From NCBI RefSeq assembly GCF_040655735.1, contig NZ_JBFAKK010000001.1, forward strand, positions 682,001 to 746,000: a stretch of 64,000 nt of DNA. The letters run 5' to 3'. The stretch is from Phytomonospora sp040655735. Lineage in GTDB: Bacteria; Actinomycetota; Actinomycetes; Mycobacteriales; Micromonosporaceae. Below, piece by piece: positions 41,828 through 50,234 of the stretch. The position numbers were made by a program, and so were the translations under genes. The notes beneath the pieces are model-generated. The model was not told the DNA's origin. It worked only from the letters and a program-made list of their open reading frames with translations, and did not search any database. Within the stretch, counting starts at the first letter, position 1. Every line of letters begins with the position of its first letter.

Positions 41828-42772
41828 ATGGCGGATCACGGCGTGTCGGTTCCAGATGACGTCCGGGAGAGCATCCTGCGGATCCTCGGGGACTCGGCGT
41901 GGCTGGACGCCCTGCCCGCGACGGTCGCCGGGCTCTGCGAGAAATGGGGCCTGACCCTCGACGGTCCCGCGATGAGCGGCGGTACGCACTCCTACGCCGC
42001 GCCCGTCCGCCGGCTCGCCGACGGCGGGAAGGCCGTCCTCAAAGTGACCGTCGCCGACGAGGAGAACGCCGCCGAACCGAGCGCCCTGCGCTGCTACGAC
42101 GGTGACGGTGCCGTGCGCCTCCACGAGTTCGACCCGGCCTCGGCGGCCCTGCTGATCGAGCGCGCCGAGCCGGGAAACCCCTTGGTCGACGAGACCGACC
42201 GGCTCGGCGCCGTCGAGGTCGCCGCCGGGCTGTTGCGCCGGCTATGGCGCGTGCCGGGGGAGCCGCCCACCGGGTTTCCCGCCTTTCCCGCGGTGTCGGG
42301 CCTGATCGAGGGCTGGTCGCGGACGTTCCCGGCGCGGGGAACCGCCCCCGGTGGCGAGGCCGTCGCGGGGAAGCTGGTCGCGCGCGGTGTCGAACTGCTC
42401 GCCGCCCACGCCGTCCCCGACGGACCCGTCGGCCTGGTCAACCGCGATGCCCACCTCGGCAACTTCCTCGCCGCCGGCCGGGAACCGTGGCTGCTCATCG
42501 ACCCCAAACCACTGCTCGGCGAACGCGCCTTCGACGCCGGCTATCTGATCGCCCGGCAGGTCGCCGACCGCCCGGAGACGCCCTTCGCCTGGGAGATCGT
42601 CACCCGTGTCGCCGACGGCCTGGGCGTCGACCGGGGCCGGGCGTGCGGCTGGGCCTTCATCCGGGCCGTCGACACCGCCCTGTGGATGTCCACCAGCGGC
42701 GCCGCCGACCACTGGTTCGCCAAGGCCTTCCTGGCCGCCGCCGAGACGCTTTACCCGCTGATCAAGGACTGA
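41828..42772 (+). CDS. aminoglycoside phosphotransferase family kinase (streptomycin 6-kinase-like)
   Basis: A 314-aa APH(6)-type protein. It has an ATP-binding N-lobe with Lys in 'KAVLKVTVADEEN', a catalytic loop 'GLVNRDAHLGNFLAAG' (Asp kept, preceding Gly-Asp changed to Arg-Asp), and a metal-binding 'LLIDPKPLLGERAFDAGY'. Chromosomal homologues in actinobacteria are often not resistance genes. The substrate is unknown. Confidence 0.8.
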   Translation: MADHGVSVPDDVRESILRILGDSAWLDALPATVAGLCEKWGLTLDGPAMSGGTHSYAAPVRRLADGGKAVLKVTVADEENAAEPSALRCYDGDGAVRLHEFDPASAALLIERAEPGNPLVDETDRLGAVEVAAGLLRRLWRVPGEPPTGFPAFPAVSGLIEGWSRTFPARGTAPGGEAVAGKLVARGVELLAAHAVPDGPVGLVNRDAHLGNFLAAGREPWLLIDPKPLLGERAFDAGYLIARQVADRPETPFAWEIVTRVADGLGVDRGRACGWAFIRAVDTALWMSTSGAADHWFAKAFLAAAETLYPLIKD

Positions 42773-42917
42773 GGAACACCGAAGCGACGCACCGGGTTCG
42801 GCCCGGCCCGGCACCTTCGGCCCGGAGAGGGTCTACGGTGGGAAACAGGCCGGGACGCGGTCCTCGACGGTCGCGCCCGAGCCCAGTCCCCATCTCCCAG
42901 CCGAGGAGCGTAACCGC

Positions 42918-43145
42918 ATGATCGTGCGGAATGTGCTGGCGGTGATCGGAGGCGTGGCGGTGGCCGCCGTCGTCGTCGCCGGCGCCTCTGTGATCGTCTT
43001 GAAACGGATGGCCGACGCCATCCCCGAGGACATGCTCGAAGACGCCGAACTCGCCGACGCCGAGGATCTCGACGCCGACCTGCGCGGAACCGTCCAGGGC
43101 AAGCCGGGCGTCAAGAGGACCCCGCTGTCCCCGAGTACCGCCTGA
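42918..43145 (+). CDS. small single-pass membrane protein
   Basis: A 75-aa protein with one TM helix near the N-terminus ('VLAVIGGVAVAAVVVAGASV') and an acidic tail rich in Glu/Asp/Ala, ending in a basic segment. GAGG lies 11-14 bases before the ATG. No family recognised. Confidence 0.6.
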   Translation: MIVRNVLAVIGGVAVAAVVVAGASVIVLKRMADAIPEDMLEDAELADAEDLDADLRGTVQGKPGVKRTPLSPSTA

Positions 43146-43163
43146 GCGACAGCCGGGATCGGG

Positions 43164-43817
43164 TCACCGGTCCCGGCCCGCGGAGTCTCCCGCGAGCCCA
43201 TGGCGCACGGCGTAGAGCGCCGCCTGCGTGCGGTCGGTGACGCCCAGTTTCATCAGCACGTTGGACACGTGCGTCTTGACCGTCTTCTCCGCGACGACGA
43301 GTTCGCGGGCGATCTCACGGTTGGAGCGGCCGGTCGCGATCAGCCCGAGCACCTCCACCTCGCGCGGGGTCAGCGGTCCGGCGACCGGCTCGCGGGCGGC
43401 GGGCGCGGTCATCGCGGCCAGGGCCTCCGGCGCGAACAGCGACTGGCCACTGTGCACCGAGCGGATGGCCGCGACCAGAGCGTCGGGTGCCACGTCCTTG
43501 TAGAGGAAACCCGCCGCGCCGGCGGCCACGGCGGGTGCCACGTCGCGCGGGTCGGTCACCGAGGTGAGCACGATCGCGCGGGTGCGTGCCGGGAGGCCGG
43601 CGAGTTCGGTGAGGACGCCCTGCCCGTCGAGGCCGGGCATCTTGCGGTCGAGGAGCAGGACGTCGGGTTCGAGTTCGCGCACGAGTTCCACCGCCTCACG
43701 TCCGTCGGCGGCCTCACCGACGACGTCGATGTCGTCGTGGAGTTCGAGGAAGGTGCGCAGGCCCTGACGGACCACGGGGTGGTCGTCGGCCAGGAGCACC
43801 CGGATCCGCTCAGCCAT
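43164..43817 (-). CDS. NarL/LuxR-family response regulator
   Basis: A 217-aa regulator: receiver ~1-120 ('RVLLADDHPVVRQGLRTFLE', phospho-Asp in 'VLLLDRKMPG', Lys in 'GFLYKDVAP') and LuxR DNA-binding domain ('PLTPREVEVLGLIATGRSNR', 'EKTVKTHVSNVLMKLGVTDR'). All receiver residues are conserved, unlike the lanthipeptide regulator. The start overlaps the histidine kinase stop by 8 bases, so they form a coupled pair. Confidence 0.92.
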   Translation of the reverse strand: MAERIRVLLADDHPVVRQGLRTFLELHDDIDVVGEAADGREAVELVRELEPDVLLLDRKMPGLDGQGVLTELAGLPARTRAIVLTSVTDPRDVAPAVAAGAAGFLYKDVAPDALVAAIRSVHSGQSLFAPEALAAMTAPAAREPVAGPLTPREVEVLGLIATGRSNREIARELVVAEKTVKTHVSNVLMKLGVTDRTQAALYAVRHGLAGDSAGRDR

Positions 43818-44943
43818 GCGGCACCACCAGGCTGATCGTGGTGCCCGCACCCGGTCCGGTGCGGACGTCGAGCCGTCCGCCCAGTTCGGTCGCGCGGACG
43901 CTCATCGACTGGAGGCCGAGGCCCTTCGTGGCCGCCGCGCGGGTGTCGAAGCCGGCGCCGTCGTCGTCGACGGCGAGAGTGAATGCCTCCTCCCCGCAGG
44001 CCATGCGGAGTTCCACGTGAGCGGCCCCGGAGTGGCGCAGGGCGTTGTGCAGGGCCTCCTGCGCGATGCGGAAGACGACCGTCTCGGCGGCCGGGGGCAG
44101 GCCGGTCGCGTCGGAGTCGGCCGCGCAGGTCACCTCGGCGGGGTGCAGACGGTCGAGGAGGCGTGCCTGTTTGACCAGGGTCCGCACTAGGCCGTCGGCG
44201 GCGAGGTCGGGCGGGGCCAGCTCGACGATCACCGAGCGCAGCTCGTCGAGGGCCTCGCCGGCGAGCCGCTCGACTTGTTCCATCTGGGCGAGTGCCCGTT
44301 CGGGGGACGCCATGACGAGGGTTCCGGCGGCCTTCGCGGTGAGCCGCAGTGAGAAGAGCTTCTGCGCGACGGCGTCGTGCAGGTCCCGGGCCAGCCGCCC
44401 GCGCTCGGCCATCACCGACAGCTCCTGGCTTCGCTCGTAGAGCCGGGCGTTGGTGATCGCGATCGCCGCGTGACCGGCGAACAGCTCCAGCAGACGCTCG
44501 TCCTCGGGCGTGAAGCCGCCGGGCGTCTCCTTGTTGGCCAGGAAGATGATCCCCAGCACCGACCCGCCGTCGCGGATGGGGACGCCGAGGAAGTCGGCCA
44601 TGACCGGATGGGCGCGCGGCCACCAGCCGAAGCGCGGGTCGGCGCGGATGTCGTCGAGCCGTACGGCCTTCTCCTCGCGCAGCAGGACCCCGAGCATCCC
44701 GTGCTGGCGCGGGAGCTTCCCGATCCGGTCCCATTCGTCGTCGCTGATGCCGTCGGCGACGAACTCGGCGAAGGCGCCGTCCTCGTCGGGTATGCCGAGG
44801 GCCCCGTAGCGGGCGCCGAGCAGTTCGCGCGCCGAACGGACGATGACCTGGAGGACCTCGTGGGCGGACAGGTGCCGGGTCACCGCGAGCACGGCGGCGC
44901 TGACCGCTCGCAGAATCGCGTCCTTGCTCTGGCGTTCGCCCAC
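43810..44943 (-). CDS. GAF-domain sensor histidine kinase (HisKA_3)
   Basis: A 377-aa cytosolic kinase with a GTG start: a GAF sensor at ~25-170 ('ARELLGARYGALGIPDEDGA', 'FLGVPIRDGGSVLGIIFLAN'), a HisKA_3 helix with phospho-His in 'LARDLHDAVAQKLFSLRL', and an ATPase domain ('VVFRIAQEALHNALRHSGAA', 'VDDDGAGFD', 'GLGLQSMSVRATELGG'). No membrane segment, so it senses a cytoplasmic signal; GAF proteins of this type can bind heme or flavin, not provable here. Confidence 0.9.
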   Translation of the reverse strand: MGERQSKDAILRAVSAAVLAVTRHLSAHEVLQVIVRSARELLGARYGALGIPDEDGAFAEFVADGISDDEWDRIGKLPRQHGMLGVLLREEKAVRLDDIRADPRFGWWPRAHPVMADFLGVPIRDGGSVLGIIFLANKETPGGFTPEDERLLELFAGHAAIAITNARLYERSQELSVMAERGRLARDLHDAVAQKLFSLRLTAKAAGTLVMASPERALAQMEQVERLAGEALDELRSVIVELAPPDLAADGLVRTLVKQARLLDRLHPAEVTCAADSDATGLPPAAETVVFRIAQEALHNALRHSGAAHVELRMACGEEAFTLAVDDDGAGFDTRAAATKGLGLQSMSVRATELGGRLDVRTGPGAGTTISLVVPHG

Positions 44944-45065
44944 GTGACCAGCTTATGCACCGGGTGGCCCGGCCGCCTGCGCGCTTGGTCCTAGGACTCA
45001 AGTCCCGGTCGGAGTCGGGTCCGCGGCCCGAGGCGGCCGGGCTCGGGCCGCCATAGCTTCGAGAC

Positions 45066-45761
45066 ATGGACACGACGACGAAGACAGCCTTGATCACCGG
45101 CGCCTCCCGCGGACTCGGACGCGCCGTCGCGACATCCCTCGCCCAGCGCGGCTGGCGCCTCATCCTGACGGCTCGCAGTGAGGGGCCCCTGGAGGCGGTG
45201 GCCACCGAGCTCGGTGCGACGGCGCTCGCCGGAGACGTCGCCGACCCGGCGCACCGGACCCGGCTCGCCGAGCTGGCGGCTGATGCGGGGGGCCTCGATC
45301 TGCTGGTCAACAACGCGTCCGGGCTGGGGGCGACTCCGCTGCCGCCACTGGCGGACTATCCACTGGGGACCTTGCGGGATCTGTTCGACACCAACGTGCT
45401 GGCTCCGCTGGCGCTGGCGCAGGCGGCCCTGCCGTCGCTGCGCGAACGCGGTGGCGCCATCGTCAACGTCACCTCCGACGCAGCCGTGGAGGGATACCAG
45501 GGCTGGGGCGGGTACGGCGCCACCAAGGCCGCGCTGGAGCAGGTGTCGAGGGTCCTCGCCGCCGAGGAGCCGTCGGTGGCCGTGTGGTGGGTCGATCCGG
45601 GCGAGATGCGCACGGAGATGCTCGCCGAGGCCGTGGGGGAGGAGTCGCTGGAGGCCCCGGAGCCCGAGGGCGTCGCGGAGAGCCTCGCCGAACTCGTCGA
45701 ACGGCGCCCGGCGAGTGGGCGCCACCGCGCGGCCGACCTGGTGAAGGGCGGCGTGGCATGA
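45066..45761 (+). CDS. short-chain dehydrogenase/reductase
   Basis: A 231-aa classical SDR: NAD(P) loop 'LITGASRGLGRAVATSLAQR', 'LVNNASGLG', and catalytic Ser with Tyr-x3-Lys in 'YGATKAAL'. The stop overlaps the next ATG (ATGA), suggesting co-translation with the QueA-like gene. Substrate unknown. Confidence 0.9.
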   Translation: MDTTTKTALITGASRGLGRAVATSLAQRGWRLILTARSEGPLEAVATELGATALAGDVADPAHRTRLAELAADAGGLDLLVNNASGLGATPLPPLADYPLGTLRDLFDTNVLAPLALAQAALPSLRERGGAIVNVTSDAAVEGYQGWGGYGATKAALEQVSRVLAAEEPSVAVWWVDPGEMRTEMLAEAVGEESLEAPEPEGVAESLAELVERRPASGRHRAADLVKGGVA

Positions 45762-46768
45762 CCGTCACCCTCGACCAGTTCACCGACCTACCGCCCGATC
45801 TGGAGGCCCACGAGCCGCCCGAGGCGCGCGGCCTGAGCCGCGACGGGGTACAAATGCTCGTCAGTGACAAGGCGAGCGGCGCCGTCGACCACCACCGGTT
45901 CACCGAGCTGCCCGGCCTGCTCAGACCGGGCGACCTGCTCGTCGTCAACACCTCGGGGACTCTCCCGGCGGCCGTGCACACCGAGCGGATCGCGGTCCAC
46001 TTCAGCGGCCGCGTCGGCGGGGGCGACTGGCTCGTCGAACTGCGCGGACTGACCGCGCGGGCGAGCGTTCCTTATGCGGGCGGCATGTCCGGGGAGTGGA
46101 TTCCGCTTCCCGGCGGGGCGACGCTGCGGCTCATCGACCGGCACACCCCGCGCCTGTGGCGAGCGCGTCTGGACACCGACGTCGTGGAGTACCTGCGCCG
46201 GCACGGCCGGCCGATCCGCTACTCCTATGTGGACCGCGACTGGCCGCTGTCGGCCTACCAGACGGTGTTCGGCGTCGATCCCGGCAGCGCGGAGATGCCC
46301 AGCGCCGGGCGGCCGTTCTCCGACGCGCTGGTCACCCGGCTGATCGCGCGCGGGGTGGCCTTCGCGCCCATCACCCTGCACACCGGTGTGGCGAGCCCGG
46401 AGAAGGACGAGCCGCCCTACGCCGAGTGGTTCGACGTCCCGGCCAGTACGGCCCGCCGGGTCGACGACACACGTCGCGCGGGCGGGCGGGTCATCGCGGT
46501 CGGCACCACCGCCGTGCGAGCGCTGGAGAGCGCCGCCGACGGCGGGGGAGTCCGTGCCGCGCGGGGATTCACCGAGCACGTCGTGACGCCCGAGCTCGGG
46601 GTCCGCCTCGTCGACGGACTGCTCACCGGCCTGCACGAGCCGAAGTCGACGCACCTGTGGATGCTGCGGGCGATCGCCGGAGACGACCTGCTGGCCAGGT
46701 CGTACGCGGCGGCCGTGGACGCCCGCTACCTGTGGCACGAGTTCGGCGACGTTCACCTGATCGCGTGA
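45758..46768 (+). CDS. QueA-like S-adenosylmethionine:tRNA ribosyltransferase-isomerase homologue
   Basis: A 336-aa QueA-family protein: 'HHRFTELPGLLRPGDLLVVN', 'RPIRYSYVDRDWPLSAYQTV', 'SAGRPFSDALVTRLIARGVA', 'FAPITLHTGVASPEKDE', 'THLWMLRAIAGDDLLARSYA'. In true QueA the strand ending in Asn continues Asp-Thr-(Arg/Lys); here it continues Thr-Ser-Gly, and the N-terminus is changed. Combined with an SDR partner and no other queuosine gene in view, a different SAM-dependent role is possible. Confidence 0.75.
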   Translation: MTVTLDQFTDLPPDLEAHEPPEARGLSRDGVQMLVSDKASGAVDHHRFTELPGLLRPGDLLVVNTSGTLPAAVHTERIAVHFSGRVGGGDWLVELRGLTARASVPYAGGMSGEWIPLPGGATLRLIDRHTPRLWRARLDTDVVEYLRRHGRPIRYSYVDRDWPLSAYQTVFGVDPGSAEMPSAGRPFSDALVTRLIARGVAFAPITLHTGVASPEKDEPPYAEWFDVPASTARRVDDTRRAGGRVIAVGTTAVRALESAADGGGVRAARGFTEHVVTPELGVRLVDGLLTGLHEPKSTHLWMLRAIAGDDLLARSYAAAVDARYLWHEFGDVHLIA

Positions 46769-46774
46769 GCGCCT

Positions 46775-46806
46775 CGGCCGGGCCCGGTCTCGGCCGGGCC
46801 CGGCCG
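46775..46806. terminator. bidirectional hairpin between queA-like and Clp-N genes
   Basis: CGGCCGGGCCCGG and its complement, 13-bp arms with a 6-base loop, seven bases after the queA-like stop and 4 bases before the end of the convergent Clp-N gene. Confidence 0.75.
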
Positions 46807-46810
46807 GTAT

Positions 46811-47332
46811 TCAGGAGAGCCGCGCCCGGACGTCGTCGTAGCGGACACCGAGACCTTCGAGCACACCTGCCGCCAGGGCCTGGTTGCGCAGCAGCCCGAG
46901 AAGCAGGTCGCGCTCGCCGAGTGCCCGTTCACGCCGGGAGACGACCTCCTGGAGCGCCAGCGACAAGGCGCGCTTGGCGTGCTTGGAGAAGGGCCGGTGC
47001 CGGCCCGGGGGCTTCCTCGGGCCGTCCAGGGCCTCGGGCGGGAGGCCCGCCTGGAAGCCCGCGACCACCTCGTCGACGTCGATGCCGAGGCCGGCGAGGG
47101 CCGCGGCGTCGGCGTCGCTCATCCCGCCCCGGCGGCGCGCGGTGCGGAAGGCCGCCTTGATCCGGGCGAGGGTGACCTCGCCTCCGCAGAGGCGGGCGGC
47201 CTCGCCGTCGGGCTCGCCGAACAGCGCGTAGACGAGGTGTTCCTCGTCGACGAGCGCGTCGCCGGCCTCCTGCGACTCGGCGACGGCCAGTTTGACGACC
47301 CGGCGGGCCGGTTCGGTGAATCGTTCGAACAT
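46811..47332 (-). CDS. Clp N-domain (double ClpA/B/C repeat) protein
   Basis: A 173-aa protein with two Clp_N-type helical repeats: 'FTEPARRVVKLAVAESQEAG' with 'DALVDEEHLVYALFG' (~4-50) and 'FSKHAKRALSLALQEVVSRR' with 'LGERDLLLGLLR' (~115-165). It has no AAA+ module, so it could bind substrates or phosphoarginine as ClpC N-domains do. It starts at the last base of the upstream HTH gene's stop, forming a two-gene operon seen in other actinobacteria. Confidence 0.85.
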   Translation of the reverse strand: MFERFTEPARRVVKLAVAESQEAGDALVDEEHLVYALFGEPDGEAARLCGGEVTLARIKAAFRTARRRGGMSDADAAALAGLGIDVDEVVAGFQAGLPPEALDGPRKPPGRHRPFSKHAKRALSLALQEVVSRRERALGERDLLLGLLRNQALAAGVLEGLGVRYDDVRARLS

Positions 47333-47547
47333 CAGTGGCGCTCCTTTCCGTGTTTCTTGTGCGCGGCCTGCCGCGAGACTCCCAGCTCGTCGGCGATCTG
47401 CTGCCATGCCCAGCCGTGCTCGCGAGCGTTGCGGACCTGCGCTGTCTCCAGGTGCTCCAGCAGCCGGCGCAGCGCGGCCACGGCGCGGAGTCCGACCTTC
47501 GGGTCGGTGTCGCCGGCGCCGGCGGCGAGATCGGTCGCTTCGGTCAT
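47332..47547 (-). CDS. small helix-turn-helix protein paired with Clp-N protein
   Basis: A 71-aa protein, ending in a basic HTH: 'HGWAWQQIADELGVSRQAAH' then 'KKHGKERH'. The length is a single DNA-binding domain with a short N-terminal helix. The stop shares a base with the Clp-N start (TGATG). Two copies of GTCAA-N6-TTGAC lie directly upstream and are its likely operators. Confidence 0.85.
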   Translation of the reverse strand: MTEATDLAAGAGDTDPKVGLRAVAALRRLLEHLETAQVRNAREHGWAWQQIADELGVSRQAAHKKHGKERH

Positions 47548-47550
47548 GCT

Positions 47551-47566
47551 GTCAACGTACATTGAC
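47551..47566. promoter_or_regulatory. operator-like palindrome 1 upstream of HTH/Clp-N operon
   Basis: GTCAA-CGTACA-TTGAC, 5-base arms (6 when flanking T and A are counted) around 6 bases, ending 3 bases from the HTH gene's start. One of two similar sites 28 bases apart. Confidence 0.65.
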
Positions 47567-47578
47567 AGGTGGTCAGGT

Positions 47579-47594
47579 GTCAACCGAAGTTGAC
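47579..47594. promoter_or_regulatory. operator-like palindrome 2 upstream of HTH/Clp-N operon
   Basis: GTCAA-CCGAAG-TTGAC (read as GTCAAC-CGAA-GTTGAC the arms are 6 bases). Centre-to-centre distance to site 1 is 28 bases, close to three helical turns. Its TTGAC on the minus strand may also be the -35 element. Confidence 0.65.
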
Positions 47595-47691
47595 GTCCGG
47601 GTTCGCTCCCGACTCCACGGCTCTCCTCCGTCGGCTCCACCCGCCGGGTAACGTGCCAGATGGACACGAAGCCGACGTGCGGAGGTTTGGC

Positions 47692-49047
47692 ATGACCGAA
47701 GTGGACGCGATCATCGTGGGCATGGGCGTCGGCGGCGAGGAAGTCGCCGGCCGGCTCGCCGAGGCGGGACTCGAGGTCCTCGGCATCGACGGCGGGCTCG
47801 TCGGCGGCGAGTGTCCCTACTGGGGCTGCATTCCGAGCAAGATGATGATCCGCGCGGCCAACCTGATCGCCGACGCGCGACGCCTCGAAGGCGTCGGCGG
47901 CGCGGTGCAGATCACGCCCGACTGGACGCCCGTCGCCCGTCGCATCCGCACCGAGGCCACCGACAACTGGGACGACAAGGTCGCCGTCGACCGCTTCACC
48001 GGCAAGGGCGGCACCTTCGTCCGCGGACGCGCGCGGCTCCTCGGCCCCGGCCGCGTCGAGGTCAACGGTGACGAGCACACTGCCCGCAAGGCCATCGTGC
48101 TGGCCACCGGCGGCGCGCCCACGATCCCGCCGATCGAAGGCCTCGCCGGCACCCCCTACTGGACCAACCGCGAGGCCATCGAGACCGAGACGGTCCCCGC
48201 TTCGCTCGTCGTCCTCGGCGGCGGTGCCATCGGCGTCGAACTCGCCCAGGTCTTCGCCCGCTTCGGCTCGAAGGTCTCGGTGGTCGAGGCCGCCGACCGC
48301 CTGCTCCCCGCCGAGGAGCCCGAGGCGTCGGAGACCGTCCACGAAGCCCTCGGCGAGGACGACATCTCCATGGTCACCGGCCGCAAGGCCGTCAAGGTCG
48401 CCCACGACGGGCGCGAGTTCACCCTCAGCCTCGACGACGGCGGCAGCGTGCGCGCCGAGAAGCTCCTCGTCGCCGTCGGCCGCCACGCCGAACTCGGCGA
48501 CCTCGGACTTGAGAACGTCGGCCTCGACCCCAAGGGCAAAGGCATCACCGTTGACGGGCACATGCGCGCGGGTGAGCGTTTGTGGGCCGTCGGCGACGTC
48601 ACCGGGCACGGCCAGTTCACGCATGTCGCCATGTACCAGGCCGCCGTCGCGGTCCGCTCGATCCTCGGCCAGTCCGGCCCGCCCGCCGACTACCGGGCAC
48701 TGCCGAGGGTCACGTTCACCGACCCCGAGGTCGGCGCCGTCGGACTGACCGAGGCGCAGGCCCGCGAGGCCGGACTCAACGTCCACGTGGGAACCACGCA
48801 GATCCCCACGTCGGCGCGGGGATGGATCTACGGAGACGGAAACGAGGGCGTGGTCAAGCTCATCGTCGACGCCGACCGCGACCTCCTTGTCGGCGCGACG
48901 GTCGCCGCGCCCTCCGGTGGGGAGACGATGGGCGCGCTCGCCGTCGCGGTGTACAGCGAGGTGCCTTTCTCCAGCATGAGGCACATGATGTACGCCTATC
49001 CGACCTTCTACCGGGCCATCGAGGACGCCGCGAAGCACATGACCTGA
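47692..49047 (+). CDS. LpdA-like FAD/NAD(P) disulfide oxidoreductase lacking the catalytic His
   Basis: A 451-aa flavoprotein of the dihydrolipoamide dehydrogenase / mercuric reductase fold: FAD loop 'AIIVGMGVGGEEVAGRLAEA', redox pair Cys41/Cys46 in 'GGECPYWGCIPSK', NAD loop 'LVVLGGGAIGVELAQVFARF', FAD loop 2 'LWAVGDVTGHGQFTHVAMYQ'. In the dimer interface the HxHPT..E of true Lpd is 'YAYPTFYRAIED', so the base that deprotonates lipoamide is missing. LpdA of mycobacteria, a quinone reductase, also lacks classical residues. GGAGG precedes the ATG. Confidence 0.82.
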   Translation: MTEVDAIIVGMGVGGEEVAGRLAEAGLEVLGIDGGLVGGECPYWGCIPSKMMIRAANLIADARRLEGVGGAVQITPDWTPVARRIRTEATDNWDDKVAVDRFTGKGGTFVRGRARLLGPGRVEVNGDEHTARKAIVLATGGAPTIPPIEGLAGTPYWTNREAIETETVPASLVVLGGGAIGVELAQVFARFGSKVSVVEAADRLLPAEEPEASETVHEALGEDDISMVTGRKAVKVAHDGREFTLSLDDGGSVRAEKLLVAVGRHAELGDLGLENVGLDPKGKGITVDGHMRAGERLWAVGDVTGHGQFTHVAMYQAAVAVRSILGQSGPPADYRALPRVTFTDPEVGAVGLTEAQAREAGLNVHVGTTQIPTSARGWIYGDGNEGVVKLIVDADRDLLVGATVAAPSGGETMGALAVAVYSEVPFSSMRHMMYAYPTFYRAIEDAAKHMT

Positions 49048-49084
49048 GCCGAGCGCGTCGCGGCGGCAGGGGTAGTTTCCCGGG

Positions 49085-49687
49085 ATGCTCGTGGAGTGGT
49101 TCAGGTGCGAGGTCACCGACCGGCGCGCGTTCGAGTCCGATCGGGCCGCGGGGGAGCGGTCGCGCGAGCTGCCGGGTTTCCTCGGCCGCTGCGGCGGCTG
49201 GGACCGCGACGACCCGCTGCTCGCGCACGTCTTCGCTTTCTGGACCGACCGCTTCTCCTACCACGACTTCCTGGCCGGTGCCGACGGTGAACTCGCGCGG
49301 CGGGAGACCTGCGAGAAGGCCCTGGTGCGGACCTTCATGCGCCGCCGCGACCTGCCGGGCGGGTTCCAGCCGCGCCGACGGTGCGCGGCATTACTGCGGG
49401 TGACCTACTGCGCCTTGCGCGACGGCCGCTTCGGCAACGTCATCGAGCGCCACAACCGCATGTGGGAGCCCAGGCTCGCGGTCGCCTCGGGCATGCTCGG
49501 CGGTTTCCTCGCCGAGGAGCGCAACACCGAGGTTCTGGTGTTCTCCCGCTGGCGGGAGCGCGCCGACCACGACGCTTACTGCGAGGAGATCGTCCGCAGG
49601 GTGCGGGAGCGGCCCGAACCGCCACCGCCGGAGTTCGCCACGATGGAGCGCCACCTCGTGGACGTCGTGCCGGACTGGACGGTCTAG
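49085..49687 (+). CDS. double ABM/DUF4937-like domain protein
   Basis: A 200-aa protein that looks like two ferredoxin-like (antibiotic monooxygenase type) halves: 'MLVEWFRCEVTDRRAFESDR' with 'DPLLAHVFAFWTDRFSYHDF' and 'ALLRVTYCALRDGRFGNVIE' with 'NTEVLVFSRWRERADHDAYC'. No signal peptide. Such proteins occur as small-molecule binding or oxygenase-like units; function here is unknown. Confidence 0.65.
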   Translation: MLVEWFRCEVTDRRAFESDRAAGERSRELPGFLGRCGGWDRDDPLLAHVFAFWTDRFSYHDFLAGADGELARRETCEKALVRTFMRRRDLPGGFQPRRRCAALLRVTYCALRDGRFGNVIERHNRMWEPRLAVASGMLGGFLAEERNTEVLVFSRWRERADHDAYCEEIVRRVRERPEPPPPEFATMERHLVDVVPDWTV

Positions 49688-50145
49688 CCGAGCAGGCGAC
49701 GCACGAGACCGGTGTGCAGCCGGGCGGCCTGGCGCAACAGCCACGGGCCGACGAAGAGCATCACCGGCGCGGGCGCCATGTGCAGGGCCACCGCGCCGAT
49801 CCAGGTGGGGCCGCCCCAGGTGCCCACGGAGAGGTCGGCGTTCCAGAAGAGCACCGGGTAGGCGACCCAGTAGAACCAGAGCGTGGTCAGGTAGCCGAAG
49901 AACATGCCGAGTGCCAGCGACAGGGGCAGGTTCACCAGGGCGTACACCGCGCCGCGCCACCAGCCGGGGCGGCGTGTGGGTCGGTCGTCGCGGACCCAGC
50001 GCGACCTCGCCCGCTCGACCCCGGTGCCCAGTCCGAGGAGCGTCGCCGGCACCAGTACGGGCGCGAGGAGCGCGCCGGTGATGACATAGGCCCAGCGCCG
50101 CCAGGTGACGGCGGCGAAGGGGAGTTTCCAGAAGCCGGGTTCCAT
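49684..50145 (-). CDS. integral membrane protein, sensor-domain-like
   Basis: A 153-aa protein with four membrane segments: 'RRWAYVITGALLAPVLVPAT', 'LVNLPLSLALGMFFGYLTTL', 'FYWVAYPVLFW', and one around residue 120-140. The pattern resembles the stand-alone Sensor module found at the N-terminus of some actinobacterial histidine kinases. No kinase is fused. The end overlaps the previous gene by four bases (convergent). Confidence 0.65.
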   Translation of the reverse strand: MEPGFWKLPFAAVTWRRWAYVITGALLAPVLVPATLLGLGTGVERARSRWVRDDRPTRRPGWWRGAVYALVNLPLSLALGMFFGYLTTLWFYWVAYPVLFWNADLSVGTWGGPTWIGAVALHMAPAPVMLFVGPWLLRQAARLHTGLVRRLLG

Positions 50146-50234
50146 GACGTCGACGCTAGGTGCGCCCGCACTCCACGAGCGTCCCTCCGCAGAGGGTGCG
50201 TGCCCCCTACCCGGGTAGGGGGCAGGGGCAGCGG

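Noticed and set aside
41828..42772. Streptomycin resistance gene
   Set aside because: Family resemblance only; the catalytic loop differs and there is no resistance or production context.
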